Source of the DNA: Cesiribacter sp. SM1
GTDB lineage: Bacteria; Bacteroidota; Bacteroidia; Cytophagales; Cyclobacteriaceae
Length of the DNA: 64,000 nucleotides
Assembly (NCBI RefSeq): GCF_020178975.1
Contig: NZ_JAHXBU010000046.1
Location: forward strand, 186,001 to 250,000
Reading direction: 5' to 3'
Shown: in pieces, positions 55,129-64,000 of the stretch
Numbering within the stretch: the first letter of the stretch is position 1
Layout: each line of letters begins with the position of its first letter
Made by a program: the position numbers and the translations under genes
Notes under the pieces: model-generated
The model's database searches: none
The model's input: only the letters and a program-made list of their open reading frames with translations
What the model was told of the DNA's origin: nothing

Positions 55129-55710
55129 TTATAATTGAGAGATGATAGGATCATCCATAGGATTTACCCCGCTTGGATAGAAACCGATCACTTTTCCGTT
55201 TTCATCGAGCAGGTATTTAGAGAAGTTCCATTTTGGTTCCTCTCCCGACTGCTCCGCTAACCACTGGTAAAGCGGATGCTGATCTGCTCCCACTACAGAG
55301 ATTTTCTCAAACATAGGAAAGCTCACGCCATAGTTCTTCTGGCAGAAAGTGGCAATCTGCTCGTTTGAACCAGGCTCCTGCCCGCCAAAGTTATTGGCCG
55401 GAAAGCCCAGCACCACTACCTTATTACCATGCTGCTCGTGCAGCGTTTGCAGGTCTTTGTACTGTGGGGTGTGACCACATTCCGTGGCGGTGTTTACCAC
55501 CAGCACTTTTTTTCCCCTGAAGCGTGAAAAATCTATTTCTTCACCGCTTAGGGAGTTCATTTTAAAGCTGTAAAAATCTTTGGCCATAACATTATTAGTT
55601 TGTTCCTGCTGGCTAGCGGCAGTCTGGCTTGAGCTTGCCTGGTTGCCACTCTGCGAACATGCAGCACCAGCAAAGAGCAACATGAGCAGATATAAAGTGT
55701 TCACTTTCAT
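55129..55710 (-). CDS. glutathione peroxidase, lipoprotein form
   Basis: A 193-residue thiol peroxidase. The catalytic cysteine is C78 in VVNTATECGHTP, with FPANNFGGQEPGSNEQI and WNFSKYLLDENGKVIGFYPS completing the family pattern. Unlike cytoplasmic relatives it starts with a signal peptide and lipobox FAGAAC (C18), so it is probably anchored in the envelope, where glutathione is unlikely; a thioredoxin-like partner is more plausible. It follows argS by 32 bases. Confidence 0.88.
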   Translation of the reverse strand: MKVNTLYLLMLLFAGAACSQSGNQASSSQTAASQQEQTNNVMAKDFYSFKMNSLSGEEIDFSRFRGKKVLVVNTATECGHTPQYKDLQTLHEQHGNKVVVLGFPANNFGGQEPGSNEQIATFCQKNYGVSFPMFEKISVVGADQHPLYQWLAEQSGEEPKWNFSKYLLDENGKVIGFYPSGVNPMDDPIISQL

Positions 55711-55742
55711 GGTATTTCTTCACAAAATTTCCTGCCACCCTG

Positions 55743-57533
55743 TTACATACGCTCCGGCACTTCTATACCCAGCAGGCTTGTGCTGTGCCTGATTGTACGG
55801 GCAACAGCCGCCGACAGGGCTATGCGAAAATCTCGCAGCTGTTCGTCATCGGCATTAAATACCGAGACTTCAGTATAAAAGCGGTTAAACTCTTTAGCCA
55901 GGTCATAGGCATATTGAGCAATAATGGAAGGAGCATACTCCTCTCCTGCCAGGCGCACTTTATCGGTATACTGGCTAAGCTGGAAGATAACCTCCCGCTC
56001 AGTTGGGTGCACTGATTTTTGCTTGCTTATTTCAACAGCTTTGTAATTTATACCCATTTCCTCTGCCCTGCGCAGCAGCGAAGAGATACGTGCATGAGTA
56101 TACTGAATAAACGGACCAGTATTACCCTGAAAATCGATAGACTCCTGGGGATCGAACATCATGCGTTTTTTAGGATCTACCCGCAGCAGGTAGTATTTAA
56201 GGGCCCCCAGGGCCAGCATGGTAAAGAGCCTTTTTGCTTCATCAGGGTCCATACCCTCTACCTTACCCAGTTCACGGGTGTAGTTTTCGGCGGTTTCTTC
56301 CATTTCCTGCACCAGGTCGTCGGCATCTACAACGGTGCCTTCGCGGCTTTTCATTTTACCGCTGGGCAGGTCTACCATGCCATAGCTTAGGTGGTAATTG
56401 CCGGGCGCATAGGGCCTGCCCAGCTTCTCCAGGATCAGAAAAAGCACCTTGAAGTGATAGTCCTGCTCATTACCCACCACTACAATAGACTTATCCATGC
56501 CAAAGTCTTTGTACTTCAGATCGGCCGTACCCATATCCTGGGTAATATAGACAGAGGTGCCATCGGAACGCAGCACCAGCTTTTCATCGAGGCCATCGCT
56601 GCTTAGGTCTATCCATACAGATCCGTTATCTTTTTTAAAGAAGATGCCCTTTTCCAGGCCCTCCTCTACAATGTCTTTGCCCAACAGATATGTATCAGAC
56701 TCGTGGTAGAACTTATCAAATGCAACGCCTATTTTCTGATAGGTTTGCTCAAAGCCACTGTATACCCAGCTGTTCATGGTTTTCCAGAGGCTTACCACCT
56801 GCGGATCGCCGGCCTCCCACTGACGCAGCATTTCCTGAGCTTCCTGCAGCAGCGGTGCTTTGATTTTGGCTTCTTCTTTCTCTACTCCCTGTGCTACCAG
56901 CTCCTCAATTTGCCTGCGGTAATGTTTATCGAACTCCACATAGTATTTACCCACCAGATGATCGCCCTTAATGCCGCTGCTTTCCGGTGTTTCGCCCCCG
57001 CCCCACTTTTGGTAGGCGAGCATTGATTTACAGATGTGAATGCCCCTGTCGTTTACCAGGTTTACCATTGAAACCTCGTAACCGGCTGCTTTCAGGATCT
57101 GCGAAACCGAATAACCCAGGAAGTTATTACGCAGGTGTCCCAGGTGCAGGGGTTTGTTGGTATTGGGCGAGCTGTACTCTACCACCACCTTTTTGCCGTT
57201 TGCTGCCAGTTGTCCCCAGCTATCCTCCCCGGCAATGGCAGCAAACAGCTGAAGCCAGGCGGCATCGGCAATCTCAAGGTTCAGGAAACCTTTCACCACA
57301 TTAAAGCCGCTCACCAGCGCACTGTTCTGCTGCAGGTAAGCCCCCAGCTCCTGCCCGGTTTGTTCAGGTCCTTTTTTGCTGATGCGTGCATAAGGAAAAG
57401 TCACAAAGGTATAGGTACCTTCAAACTCTTTGCGGGTAGGCTGCAGTTTAAGCTCCTGAAGGTCTGCCGTATGCTGGTAAAGGTCTGTAAAAGCCTTATG
57501 AATGCTGCTGATTAGTTCCTGTTCAATATTCAT
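55743..57533 (-). CDS. argS: arginyl-tRNA synthetase
   Basis: Charges tRNA-Arg. The 596 residues have the N-terminal additional domain, the class I HIGH variant HLGHLRNN near residue 128 after YSSPNTNKPL, and the arginine-specific C-terminal anticodon-binding helices ending VPERM. The KMSKS equivalent reads KMKSREGTVV, which is common in bacterial ArgRS. Followed by the glutathione peroxidase gene. The upstream element TATTTTTG (57564-57571) overlaps the arginase terminator. Confidence 0.96.
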   Translation of the reverse strand: MNIEQELISSIHKAFTDLYQHTADLQELKLQPTRKEFEGTYTFVTFPYARISKKGPEQTGQELGAYLQQNSALVSGFNVVKGFLNLEIADAAWLQLFAAIAGEDSWGQLAANGKKVVVEYSSPNTNKPLHLGHLRNNFLGYSVSQILKAAGYEVSMVNLVNDRGIHICKSMLAYQKWGGGETPESSGIKGDHLVGKYYVEFDKHYRRQIEELVAQGVEKEEAKIKAPLLQEAQEMLRQWEAGDPQVVSLWKTMNSWVYSGFEQTYQKIGVAFDKFYHESDTYLLGKDIVEEGLEKGIFFKKDNGSVWIDLSSDGLDEKLVLRSDGTSVYITQDMGTADLKYKDFGMDKSIVVVGNEQDYHFKVLFLILEKLGRPYAPGNYHLSYGMVDLPSGKMKSREGTVVDADDLVQEMEETAENYTRELGKVEGMDPDEAKRLFTMLALGALKYYLLRVDPKKRMMFDPQESIDFQGNTGPFIQYTHARISSLLRRAEEMGINYKAVEISKQKSVHPTEREVIFQLSQYTDKVRLAGEEYAPSIIAQYAYDLAKEFNRFYTEVSVFNADDEQLRDFRIALSAAVARTIRHSTSLLGIEVPERM

Positions 57534-57563
57534 TGGTGAAAGCTAAGCTGTTCGGGTTTCGGA

Positions 57564-57571
57564 CAAAAATA
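57564..57571 (-). promoter_or_regulatory. candidate -7 element for argS
   Basis: TATTTTTG on the minus strand, an exact TAnnTTTG match 30 bases before the argS start, lacking a clear -33 TTG. Confidence 0.4.
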
Positions 57572-57574
57572 ATG

Positions 57575-57605
57575 AAAAAGGGCGGAACCTTGCCCCACCC
57601 TTTTT
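57575..57605 (-). terminator. terminator after the arginase gene
   Basis: AAAAAGGG and CCCTTTTT pair with a partly paired GG/CC inner stem. It lies just past the arginase stop and before argS. Confidence 0.7.
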
Positions 57606-57628
57606 CTGTAATTTAACTGCTTTTGTAA

Positions 57629-58594
57629 CTATGCGTCTATCAGTTTACCATTGGAGGAACGCGCAGTTACTGCTATTTCGAGTATTTCGAAGGCTGTTTT
57701 TGCCATTTTATTGAGCACATCGAGCGTAGGGTTTATCTCTACCATTTCCCAGCAAACCACCTTCTCCTGGCTGATGAGCGAATGGTTAAGCTCTCTTGCC
57801 TCTTCTACGGTAAGTCCCTGCGGTACCGGTGTTCCTGTACCAGCGCTAATTTCCGGGTCAAGGCTGTCTACATCAAAAGAGATATAAACTGCACTACAAT
57901 CGGCCAGCAGATTCATGGTTTCGTGTACCACGGATGCCACACCCTTCGATCGCAATTCTTCTACAGAGAAGTTACGGATACCATGGCGGCTGATAATTGC
58001 TTTTTCGGGCTCTTCGCGCGAGCGCATACCGATGAACACGATATCCGAAGGATCTATTTTAGCACCCGCAATGCCTATATTCTTAATCCTGCTCCACTCC
58101 TCTACCGTTTCGGCCTGTGGCTCATTTACCTGGCACTCCTTGTTATCGATACCGGCAACCATAGAAAGCGGCATGCCGTGCATGTTACCCGAAGGGGTGG
58201 TAAATGGTGTGTGCAGGTCGGCATGTGCATCTATCCAGATAACACCCAGGCGTTTTTGCGGCATAGCAGCTTTTATGCCTGCGATGGTACCGGCTGCCGT
58301 GGAATGGTCGCCTGCCAGCACCACCGGGAAGCAACCCTCCTGCAATGTGTTTTTTACCGCATCGTAGGTGTACTCCAGTATTTGCCTAACCTGCGGGATG
58401 CGTTTTGCGTAAGGGTGTAATATATCTTCGAATAACTGTTCATTGAGTGTGGGAACGGCCATGCAGGGGTATCTCTTGAAGAAATCAGACCCTTTGGCAA
58501 GGGAGGCAGCTTTTAACGCTCCTATACCAAGGCTGGCACCTCTGGTACCAGCCCCTAACTCAGAAGCTACCTCTATGAATTTTATCCTTTCCAT
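57629..58594 (-). CDS. arginase family hydrolase
   Basis: A 321-residue ureohydrolase. Manganese ligands are all present: AGDHSTA (95-100), DAHAD (122-126) and FDVDSLDP (240-247). The family includes arginase, agmatinase and formiminoglutamase; length, the SGNMHGMPL segment and the neighbours favour arginase (arginine to ornithine and urea). The gene faces away from the arginine decarboxylase gene, with 67 bases between. Confidence 0.85.
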   Translation of the reverse strand: MERIKFIEVASELGAGTRGASLGIGALKAASLAKGSDFFKRYPCMAVPTLNEQLFEDILHPYAKRIPQVRQILEYTYDAVKNTLQEGCFPVVLAGDHSTAAGTIAGIKAAMPQKRLGVIWIDAHADLHTPFTTPSGNMHGMPLSMVAGIDNKECQVNEPQAETVEEWSRIKNIGIAGAKIDPSDIVFIGMRSREEPEKAIISRHGIRNFSVEELRSKGVASVVHETMNLLADCSAVYISFDVDSLDPEISAGTGTPVPQGLTVEEARELNHSLISQEKVVCWEMVEINPTLDVLNKMAKTAFEILEIAVTARSSNGKLIDA

Positions 58595-58661
58595 ATTGTA
58601 TTAGCCAGTTATTTATTCAAATTTTAGGACGTAAACTTAATTACCGCACGAATCCAGGAGA

Positions 58662-60056
58662 ATGAGAAGCTACGCTGACCTAATTCATCAGACATTTTAC
58701 TTTCCAACAGAAGAATTTCGCGTTGAAAATGGAGAGTTAATTTTCAACGATGTGCCACTGATGCCCATCATACAGCAATATGGCACACCCATGAAGATAA
58801 CCTACCTACCCAAAATCGGGAGGAATATTCAGCAGGCCAAGCGATTGTTTGCCAAAGCGATAGAGAAGCATAATTATAAAGGGCAATATACTTACTGCTA
58901 TTGTACTAAATCTTCCCATTTCAGTTTTGTGGTAGAAGAAGCGTTAAAGAACGACATCCACCTGGAGACTTCTTCGGCCTTTGATATGCCCATTATTAAA
59001 AGGCTCTACGAAAGAGGGAAGATTAACAAAGATACATTAATTGTCTGTAATGGTTACAAAAGAGACCGCTACAGTAAGCATATTTCTGACTTTCTGAACG
59101 CAGGTTTCCATAATTGCATCCCGGTGCTGGACAACCTGATGGAGATTCAGTACCTGGAAAAATGGGTGAATGTTCCTTATAAAGTAGGGATTCGTGTGGC
59201 TGCAGACGAAGAACCAAATTTTGATTTTTACACCTCCCGCCTGGGCATCCGCTACAACGATGTGATTCCTTTCTACAAAGAAGTGATCAGCAACAGCCCT
59301 AAGGCAAAACTTAAAATGCTTCACTACTTTATTAATACCGGCATCAAGGATACGGTATACTACTGGAGTGAGCTCAGCAAGTTTGTGCAGATGTACTGCG
59401 AGCTGAAAAAGATATGCCCCGAGCTGGACACCATTGACATTGGTGGTGGCTTCCCGATCAAAACCTCGCTGCACTTCGATTACAATTATGAATACATGAT
59501 CGATCAGATCGTGATGAACATAAAGGAAATGTGCCGCGAAAACGATGTACCCGAGCCTCACATCTTTACCGAGTTTGGCAGCTATACCGTAGGTGAAAGC
59601 GGCGCTACCATTTATTCTGTTTTAGGTCAGAAACTGCAGAACGACAAGGAGCTCTGGTATATGATAGACGGCTCCTTTATTACCCAGCTGCCCGATGTAT
59701 GGGGCCTGAACCAGAAGTTCCTGATGCTTGCCATCAACCACTGGAACAACCGCTTCCAGAAGGTTAACCTTGGCGGCCTTACCTGCGACAGCCAGGACTT
59801 TTATGCATCGGAGGCACATACCTCAGAGGTATACCTGCCTAAAATAGAAGAAGGGCAGACGCTGTACATGGGCATGTTCCATACAGGAGCCTACCAGGAA
59901 ACGCTTGGTGGCTACGGCGGCGTTCAGCACTGCCTTATTCCTGCACCGCAGCATATCGTTATCGACCAGGATGAGCATGGAAATATTACCCACGAAGTAT
60001 TTTCTACGGAACAGGATAGTGAAAGCATGATGCAGATACTGGGCTACGGCAAGTAA
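58662..60056 (+). CDS. speA: arginine decarboxylase-like enzyme
   Basis: Probably converts arginine to agmatine for polyamines. The 464-residue alanine-racemase-fold protein has the PLP lysine in YCYCTKSSHFS (K83), LKMLHYFINTG, DTIDIGGGFPI and the C-terminal GGLTCDSQDFY with the partner active-site cysteine. It is shorter than enterobacterial SpeA and lacks its long inserted domain, as in other Bacteroidota. Divergent from the arginase gene; both draw on arginine. Confidence 0.82.
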   Translation: MRSYADLIHQTFYFPTEEFRVENGELIFNDVPLMPIIQQYGTPMKITYLPKIGRNIQQAKRLFAKAIEKHNYKGQYTYCYCTKSSHFSFVVEEALKNDIHLETSSAFDMPIIKRLYERGKINKDTLIVCNGYKRDRYSKHISDFLNAGFHNCIPVLDNLMEIQYLEKWVNVPYKVGIRVAADEEPNFDFYTSRLGIRYNDVIPFYKEVISNSPKAKLKMLHYFINTGIKDTVYYWSELSKFVQMYCELKKICPELDTIDIGGGFPIKTSLHFDYNYEYMIDQIVMNIKEMCRENDVPEPHIFTEFGSYTVGESGATIYSVLGQKLQNDKELWYMIDGSFITQLPDVWGLNQKFLMLAINHWNNRFQKVNLGGLTCDSQDFYASEAHTSEVYLPKIEEGQTLYMGMFHTGAYQETLGGYGGVQHCLIPAPQHIVIDQDEHGNITHEVFSTEQDSESMMQILGYGK

Positions 60057-60096
60057 CCAGCGTTAGATGTATTGATGATCAATATTAATACCATAA

Positions 60097-60126
60097 AAAA
60101 GGTTCTGCAGTGCTGCAGAACCTTTT
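60097..60126 (+). terminator. terminator after the arginine decarboxylase gene
   Basis: AAAAGGTTCTGCAG and CTGCAGAACCTTTT form a perfect stem around a two-base loop, then more T. Confidence 0.9.
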
Positions 60127-60181
60127 CTTTTTAATGCAGCGCTACCTTTTAGGTAAAGCTGCTACAAACAATAATAGATCT

Positions 60182-60931
60182 TTATTCCTCTACTCCCGGC
60201 CTGTTTTTGAGCTTTAGGAAGTTATTGTAGTTAAAGCTTTTTCGGGGTATGCGGTAAGAAACATTTACCCCTAAAGTAACAAAATTGTCGTTGCTGTTGC
60301 TGCTGGCTGTTTCAACCAGCCCTGCATCCAGGTAGTCGCTTCCGGTTAAATAATAGCTAAGCTCCAGCGCCATAGAAAAGAAGCTGCTAAGTCTGTACTC
60401 TCCCCCTACGCCAAGCGGCACCACCAGGGCTGTGCTGCTGAAATCAGGATTACCATCAAAATTTTCGCCAGAATCAGGATTTCTCGGATTGATCAGCATT
60501 ACTCCTGCACCGGCCAAAGCATAAAAGTTATAATCCCTTGTATGCTCATCAAACTCCCTGGCAGGAAACAAGGAATGTTTTACTGCCAGTATACCGCTGA
60601 AATTGTTACCCACCATGCCTTCTCCCCCCAGGTCTGTTGGAGAATCGCAGCTCATTCTGTAGTAGCTTGCCCTGGTTAAAACACTGATATAATGAGTAAG
60701 CTGATAGCCAAGCCCGAGTGAAAAGTGCGGGTTCAGAAAATAATTCTGATCTTCAAACTCGCCAAGGGTACAACTATTCCCATCAAGCCCCGTAAATCCC
60801 ACATTTATCTGGGCACTAAAATTGCTCTTGTGGGGGTGTGCGTATTCATCTAAGTAATGATATTCAGGAGTTGGCTGGCCCAGAGCATAAAAATTAATCA
60901 GCAAGGCTAAAAACAATATTGTATACCGCAT
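60182..60931 (-). CDS. outer membrane beta-barrel protein
   Basis: A 249-residue exported protein. After the signal peptide (ILFLALLINFYALGQ) the sequence alternates short strands (HFSLGLGYQLTHYISVLTRA, FYALAGAGVMLINP, LVVPLGVGGEYRLSS, FFSMALELSYYLTG, VTLGVNVSYRIPR), the pattern of an eight-strand OmpA- or OmpW-like barrel. Two cysteines in the loops could form a disulfide. No specific family identified. Confidence 0.75.
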   Translation of the reverse strand: MRYTILFLALLINFYALGQPTPEYHYLDEYAHPHKSNFSAQINVGFTGLDGNSCTLGEFEDQNYFLNPHFSLGLGYQLTHYISVLTRASYYRMSCDSPTDLGGEGMVGNNFSGILAVKHSLFPAREFDEHTRDYNFYALAGAGVMLINPRNPDSGENFDGNPDFSSTALVVPLGVGGEYRLSSFFSMALELSYYLTGSDYLDAGLVETASSNSNDNFVTLGVNVSYRIPRKSFNYNNFLKLKNRPGVEE

Positions 60932-61096
60932 AGCTATAGTATCTACAGAAGATAAAAAAGTAAAAATAATAATTCAGTATACGGGTGCATAGTACTTTGG
61001 ATACGGCAACAGGCCAGACCGCTGCTTATTCAAGCCTTTTTCTTGTATTTTGCAACTATGCCTCCATTTTTTACAGGAACAAATTAAATAAGAACA

Positions 61097-62020
61097 ATGC
61101 GTTTTCAAAGAATGCTTGAACAAGGCTGCCTGCTTGCTGCACTGCTAACTGCAATGGCCAGTTGCACGGCCCCCAGGTCTATCATCAACTCCGGCAAAGT
61201 TACTGCCCCCGGCCAGTTTAAGGTAGGCTTTAATTATGGGGGTAACATTGCCACCGAACCTCTTAGTGAACTGGATGACATTGCAAGGACCACTGTTGAT
61301 GCCGTTACCAACAGGGATTCTGTTTTTTTTGATGAACAGATTGATGTTTTCGCCAGGGCACTTACGGCCTATGCCATAGATCCTGTTGGCCCGGCCTTTG
61401 ATGTGTATGTTAGGTATGGCATAGCTCCTCGTTTTGATGCCGGCTATAAATATGCCTCCGGTGCTCATGTGATCGATGGTATGTACCAGTTTATGGGCTC
61501 TACGGGAACACCCCAGGATCCGGGCCCGCGCGGGCTGTATGGCAGCGTTGGTCTTCAGTACTCCGGCCAGAACCTGAACATTGGCGACCAGTTTTATCTC
61601 GACAGGATCAACAACCTGCTTAGATTCAATGCCCGCAGGCGCGACCTGGTGGTGCCACTGATTTTCAGTACCTCTTTCGGGCCTGAGGAAGAGATTGGCA
61701 GCATTGCCTTTGGTGTGGTATACAACCACACTTTTATCAATTATGGTTTTGAGCCGGGTGAGGTATTCAGGCGTGTAGGCGGTAACCGGGTGGAAAGAAT
61801 AGAAAGCCTATCGGAGAGTAACAACTTCTCCTCCTTTGGTGCTTTTATCAACGGCAGGTTTGGGTACAAATTTATTTATGTACTGCCTGCACTAACCCTC
61901 TACTACCAGAATTACGGTACCTATAAGCTGCTCGAGGGCAGGGAATACAGCTTTAAGGGCGTAACCATTATTCCTTCCATTGGCCTGCAGGCAAGGTTTG
62001 GCGGCCGCAACAGGAGGTAG
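61097..62020 (+). CDS. lipoprotein with barrel-like body
   Basis: Not recognised. A 307-residue lipoprotein: signal ending LLTAMASC (lipid cysteine near 23), then GQFKVGFNYGG, a helical insert (residues 55-92), and beta strands FDVYVRYGIAPRFDAGYKY, LYGSVGLQYSG, FGVVYNHTFIN and VLPALTLYYQN. The beta-rich ending GLQARFGG suggests an outer-membrane protein. Divergent from the barrel gene at 60182 and perhaps linked with it. Confidence 0.7.
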   Translation: MRFQRMLEQGCLLAALLTAMASCTAPRSIINSGKVTAPGQFKVGFNYGGNIATEPLSELDDIARTTVDAVTNRDSVFFDEQIDVFARALTAYAIDPVGPAFDVYVRYGIAPRFDAGYKYASGAHVIDGMYQFMGSTGTPQDPGPRGLYGSVGLQYSGQNLNIGDQFYLDRINNLLRFNARRRDLVVPLIFSTSFGPEEEIGSIAFGVVYNHTFINYGFEPGEVFRRVGGNRVERIESLSESNNFSSFGAFINGRFGYKFIYVLPALTLYYQNYGTYKLLEGREYSFKGVTIIPSIGLQARFGGRNRR

Positions 62021-62040
62021 TGATCAGAAAGCTATTAAGA

Positions 62041-62077
62041 AAAAGGGAATGGACTTCCGGATCCATTCCCTTTTTTT
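62041..62077. terminator. terminator between two convergent genes
   Basis: AAAAGGGAATGGA and TCCATTCCCTTTTTTT form a perfect ten-base stem flanked by A and T runs. Confidence 0.9.
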
Positions 62078-62096
62078 ATTTTCTTTCCCTAATCAA

Positions 62097-64000
62097 TCAT
62101 AAGCCTACTGGAGCATAATCTCTGGTTATTTTCACCTGTTCAGTCTGCTTCACAAAACCATTCCAGTCGTTCTGGAAGAAGTTATTCACCTCCTGCAGGT
62201 AAGCCTTCACTTCTTTGCCCAACTGTGCTACCACCAGTTTCTGGCTTTCGGTGGGTGCACCGCTTACAGGCGTAGGCTTGGCAAATACACCGCTTACAGA
62301 ACCAAAGGGAGAATTAAAGTGGCTGGAAGCCTCTCCTATCTTTACACTAATAAGGGCGGGATCTTCGAAAATACCCTGTACATCTTCGGCAGGAATAACT
62401 TTCTGCAGCAGGGAGTCCAGCTGCTTTTTCAGCGCATCACCCTTTTGCTTCATGGCTGTTTTCTCCTCCCCTTCCAGTTTCTCCACCACTGCATCTACAC
62501 TTTCTTTGGCCTCCTGCAGGTTAGCCACTGCCTGTGCTACTCCTTTCACATAATCTGTAAATTCATCCAGTAAGGCATAGGTCTGCTGCAGGGCTGCAGG
62601 GTCTGCCTTCAGCCGTGGGTCGGCTTTAACCTGCACTTTGCTGCTTGCAACATCGCTGCCATTGATTACCTTAATCGTATACTCGCCGGGACTTACCAGC
62701 CTGGCAGCCTCCAGGGGCTTGCCTTCTTTTGGTTTAGGCGCACCCGGCATCCGGATGGCATCATGCTCCAGCGACCAGAAGAACCTGTTCATGCCTGGCT
62801 CGGCCTTTACCTGCATATGGCGGATTACCTTACCGGCAACATCTGAAACCTCTACATATACAGTATCTTTTTTATCTGTAGTTTTCACCTCTTTTACAGA
62901 GAATGTCACCTGCGCACCAAACGGTTGGTTTTCTCCCTGGTACATGGCATCGCCATGGAAGCGGGTACCCCCGGCTTCGCGGTAGCTTACCAGGTAGGCA
63001 TCCGGTATTGGGTACAGGTGTACAGCTTTATCCAGCAGCTGGGCACCCTGCTGCGCAATTTCTCTAAGCGGACGTATATCGTCTAAAATCCACATGGAGC
63101 GGCCAAAAGTAGCAATGGCCAGGTCGTGCTCTCTTGGGTGAATCACCATATCCATGGTAGATACATTGGGATAACCCGCTGTCCATTTTGTCCAGTTGGC
63201 ACCGGCATCTACACTTACATATAAACCGCCTTCTGTTCCTAAGAACATCAGTTTTGGTGCAAGGGGGTCCTGGGTAAAGCTTAGGGTATAGCCATCTACT
63301 TTAGCCGCGCTCACCAGGTTCTTCCAGGTTTTGCCATAATCGGTGGTGTGGTAGAGGTAAGGCGCCAGGTTATTTCTGCGGTAATCATTTACTACCACAA
63401 AGGCCTCTCCTTCCTTATGACTGGAAGCTGTAATTTGCGGTACCCATGCACCTTTGGGATAACTCTTGATAATGTCTGCCACATTTTTCCAGCTTTTGCC
63501 GCCATCCTGGGTGAGCTGTATGTTGCCATCGTCGGTACCAACCCAGATCACATCCTGCTTAAGGCTGCTGGGCGCAATGGCCATAATGGTGGTATGGTTT
63601 TCCGCACCGGTAATATCGTAGGTTAACCCACCGGTTCTGTTCTGTTTCTGCTTTTCCGGATCGTTGGTGGTAAGATCTGGTGATACAATCTGCCAGCTCT
63701 GCCCTTCGTCGGTAGATTTATGCAGGTATTGGCTGCCAAAATAGATGGTTTTAGGGGCGTGCGGATCCCGGGCAATTGCCGCATTCCAGTTAAAGCGCAG
63801 AAATTCGCCATTGGGGTGCACCGGCTTTATAAATTTTGAAGCACCGGTTTCATAGTCGAGGCGCATGAGGTTACCACCCTGCCACATGCCATAGCCATAG
63901 CGGGTATTATCCAGGTCAGCCACTACATCAAAGCCATCACCGAAGGCAATTTCTTCCCAATAACTATTACGGATACCGCTGGTGCGCCAAACTTTGCTCG
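62097..64000 (-). CDS. BNR/sortilin-type repeat protein (N-terminus cut by window edge)
   Basis: The frame is open to the right edge, giving about 634 C-terminal residues of a larger protein. Repeats of the sortilin/BNR kind are plain: LHKSTDEGQSWQIVSPDLT, WVGTDDGNIQLTQDGGKSWK, YHTTDYGKTWKNL, and FLGTEGGLYVSVDAGANWTKW, then an Ig-like C-terminal region (YTIKVINGSDVASSKVQVKA) and a helical end. Such proteins are large secreted beta-propellers often called glycosyl hydrolases, without proven activity. A type IX secretion C-terminal signal is not apparent. Confidence 0.82.
   Translation of the reverse strand, partial: SKVWRTSGIRNSYWEEIAFGDGFDVVADLDNTRYGYGMWQGGNLMRLDYETGASKFIKPVHPNGEFLRFNWNAAIARDPHAPKTIYFGSQYLHKSTDEGQSWQIVSPDLTTNDPEKQKQNRTGGLTYDITGAENHTTIMAIAPSSLKQDVIWVGTDDGNIQLTQDGGKSWKNVADIIKSYPKGAWVPQITASSHKEGEAFVVVNDYRRNNLAPYLYHTTDYGKTWKNLVSAAKVDGYTLSFTQDPLAPKLMFLGTEGGLYVSVDAGANWTKWTAGYPNVSTMDMVIHPREHDLAIATFGRSMWILDDIRPLREIAQQGAQLLDKAVHLYPIPDAYLVSYREAGGTRFHGDAMYQGENQPFGAQVTFSVKEVKTTDKKDTVYVEVSDVAGKVIRHMQVKAEPGMNRFFWSLEHDAIRMPGAPKPKEGKPLEAARLVSPGEYTIKVINGSDVASSKVQVKADPRLKADPAALQQTYALLDEFTDYVKGVAQAVANLQEAKESVDAVVEKLEGEEKTAMKQKGDALKKQLDSLLQKVIPAEDVQGIFEDPALISVKIGEASSHFNSPFGSVSGVFAKPTPVSGAPTESQKLVVAQLGKEVKAYLQEVNNFFQNDWNGFVKQTEQVKITRDYAPVGL

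Noticed and set aside
1-64000. tRNA or rRNA genes
   Set aside because: I scanned the few gaps longer than 100 bases by eye and found no cloverleaf or rRNA segment. A dedicated tRNA search would settle it.

Overview
The window looks like a chromosomal segment of a Bacteroidota bacterium, most likely a Cytophagales member. Evidence: an LpxC-FabZ fusion gene, a PorX-type response regulator with a PglZ domain, families largely confined to this phylum (DUF4296, DUF3822, DUF3667 and bat-like genes), GNATG-poor A-rich start regions, and promoters of the Bacteroidota form TTG-N19-21-TAnnTTTG. Coding is dense and housekeeping in character. I found no rRNA, tRNA, CRISPR array, prophage or insertion sequence.

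Layout. 1-6.8 kb: valS (cut by the left edge), fahA, two secreted or flavin-binding proteins, a lipoprotein made of six 16-residue repeats, and a decayed DUF3667 gene. 6.8-11.7 kb: cysH, a sugar epimerase, then ald-tsaE-porX on the minus strand. 11.9-17.0 kb: a tightly overlapping lipid A block (HD phosphohydrolase, lpxD, lpxC-fabZ, lpxA, ABC ATPase). 17-23.5 kb: mutS2 and a DUF4296 lipoprotein facing a three-gene bat-like DUF58/VWA operon. 23.6-32.3 kb: LysE, GH3, PLP homeostasis protein, DUF423, DUF1573, RecD-like helicase, thioesterase, Nudix, pseudopilin-like protein, DUF3822 and coaD. 32.3-42.2 kb: Nudix, pyrE, TIGR02757, LysM/RlpA protein, NfeD, kdsB, gamma carbonic anhydrase, DUF3667. 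42.2-47.2 kb: hemL, a receptor-type binding protein, guaA and a histidine-rich secreted protein. 47.4-53.5 kb: SIMPL protein, hisGDCB, dps. 53.7-64 kb: SUI1, menA, glutathione peroxidase, argS, arginase, arginine decarboxylase, two envelope proteins and a BNR/sortilin-type protein cut by the right edge.

How parts work together. lpxD, lpxC-fabZ and lpxA (plus kdsB elsewhere in the window) make the lipid A-Kdo core. hisGDCB is preceded by a previously uncalled 27-codon leader peptide with ten histidine codons, directly behind a consensus promoter, so histidine supply probably controls the operon by attenuation. argS, arginase and arginine decarboxylase form a local arginine node.

The two observations I rate highest are the histidine leader peptide (52795-52878, minus) and the repeat lipoprotein at 5613-6071, whose six repeats are identical in protein but differ at many silent codon positions.
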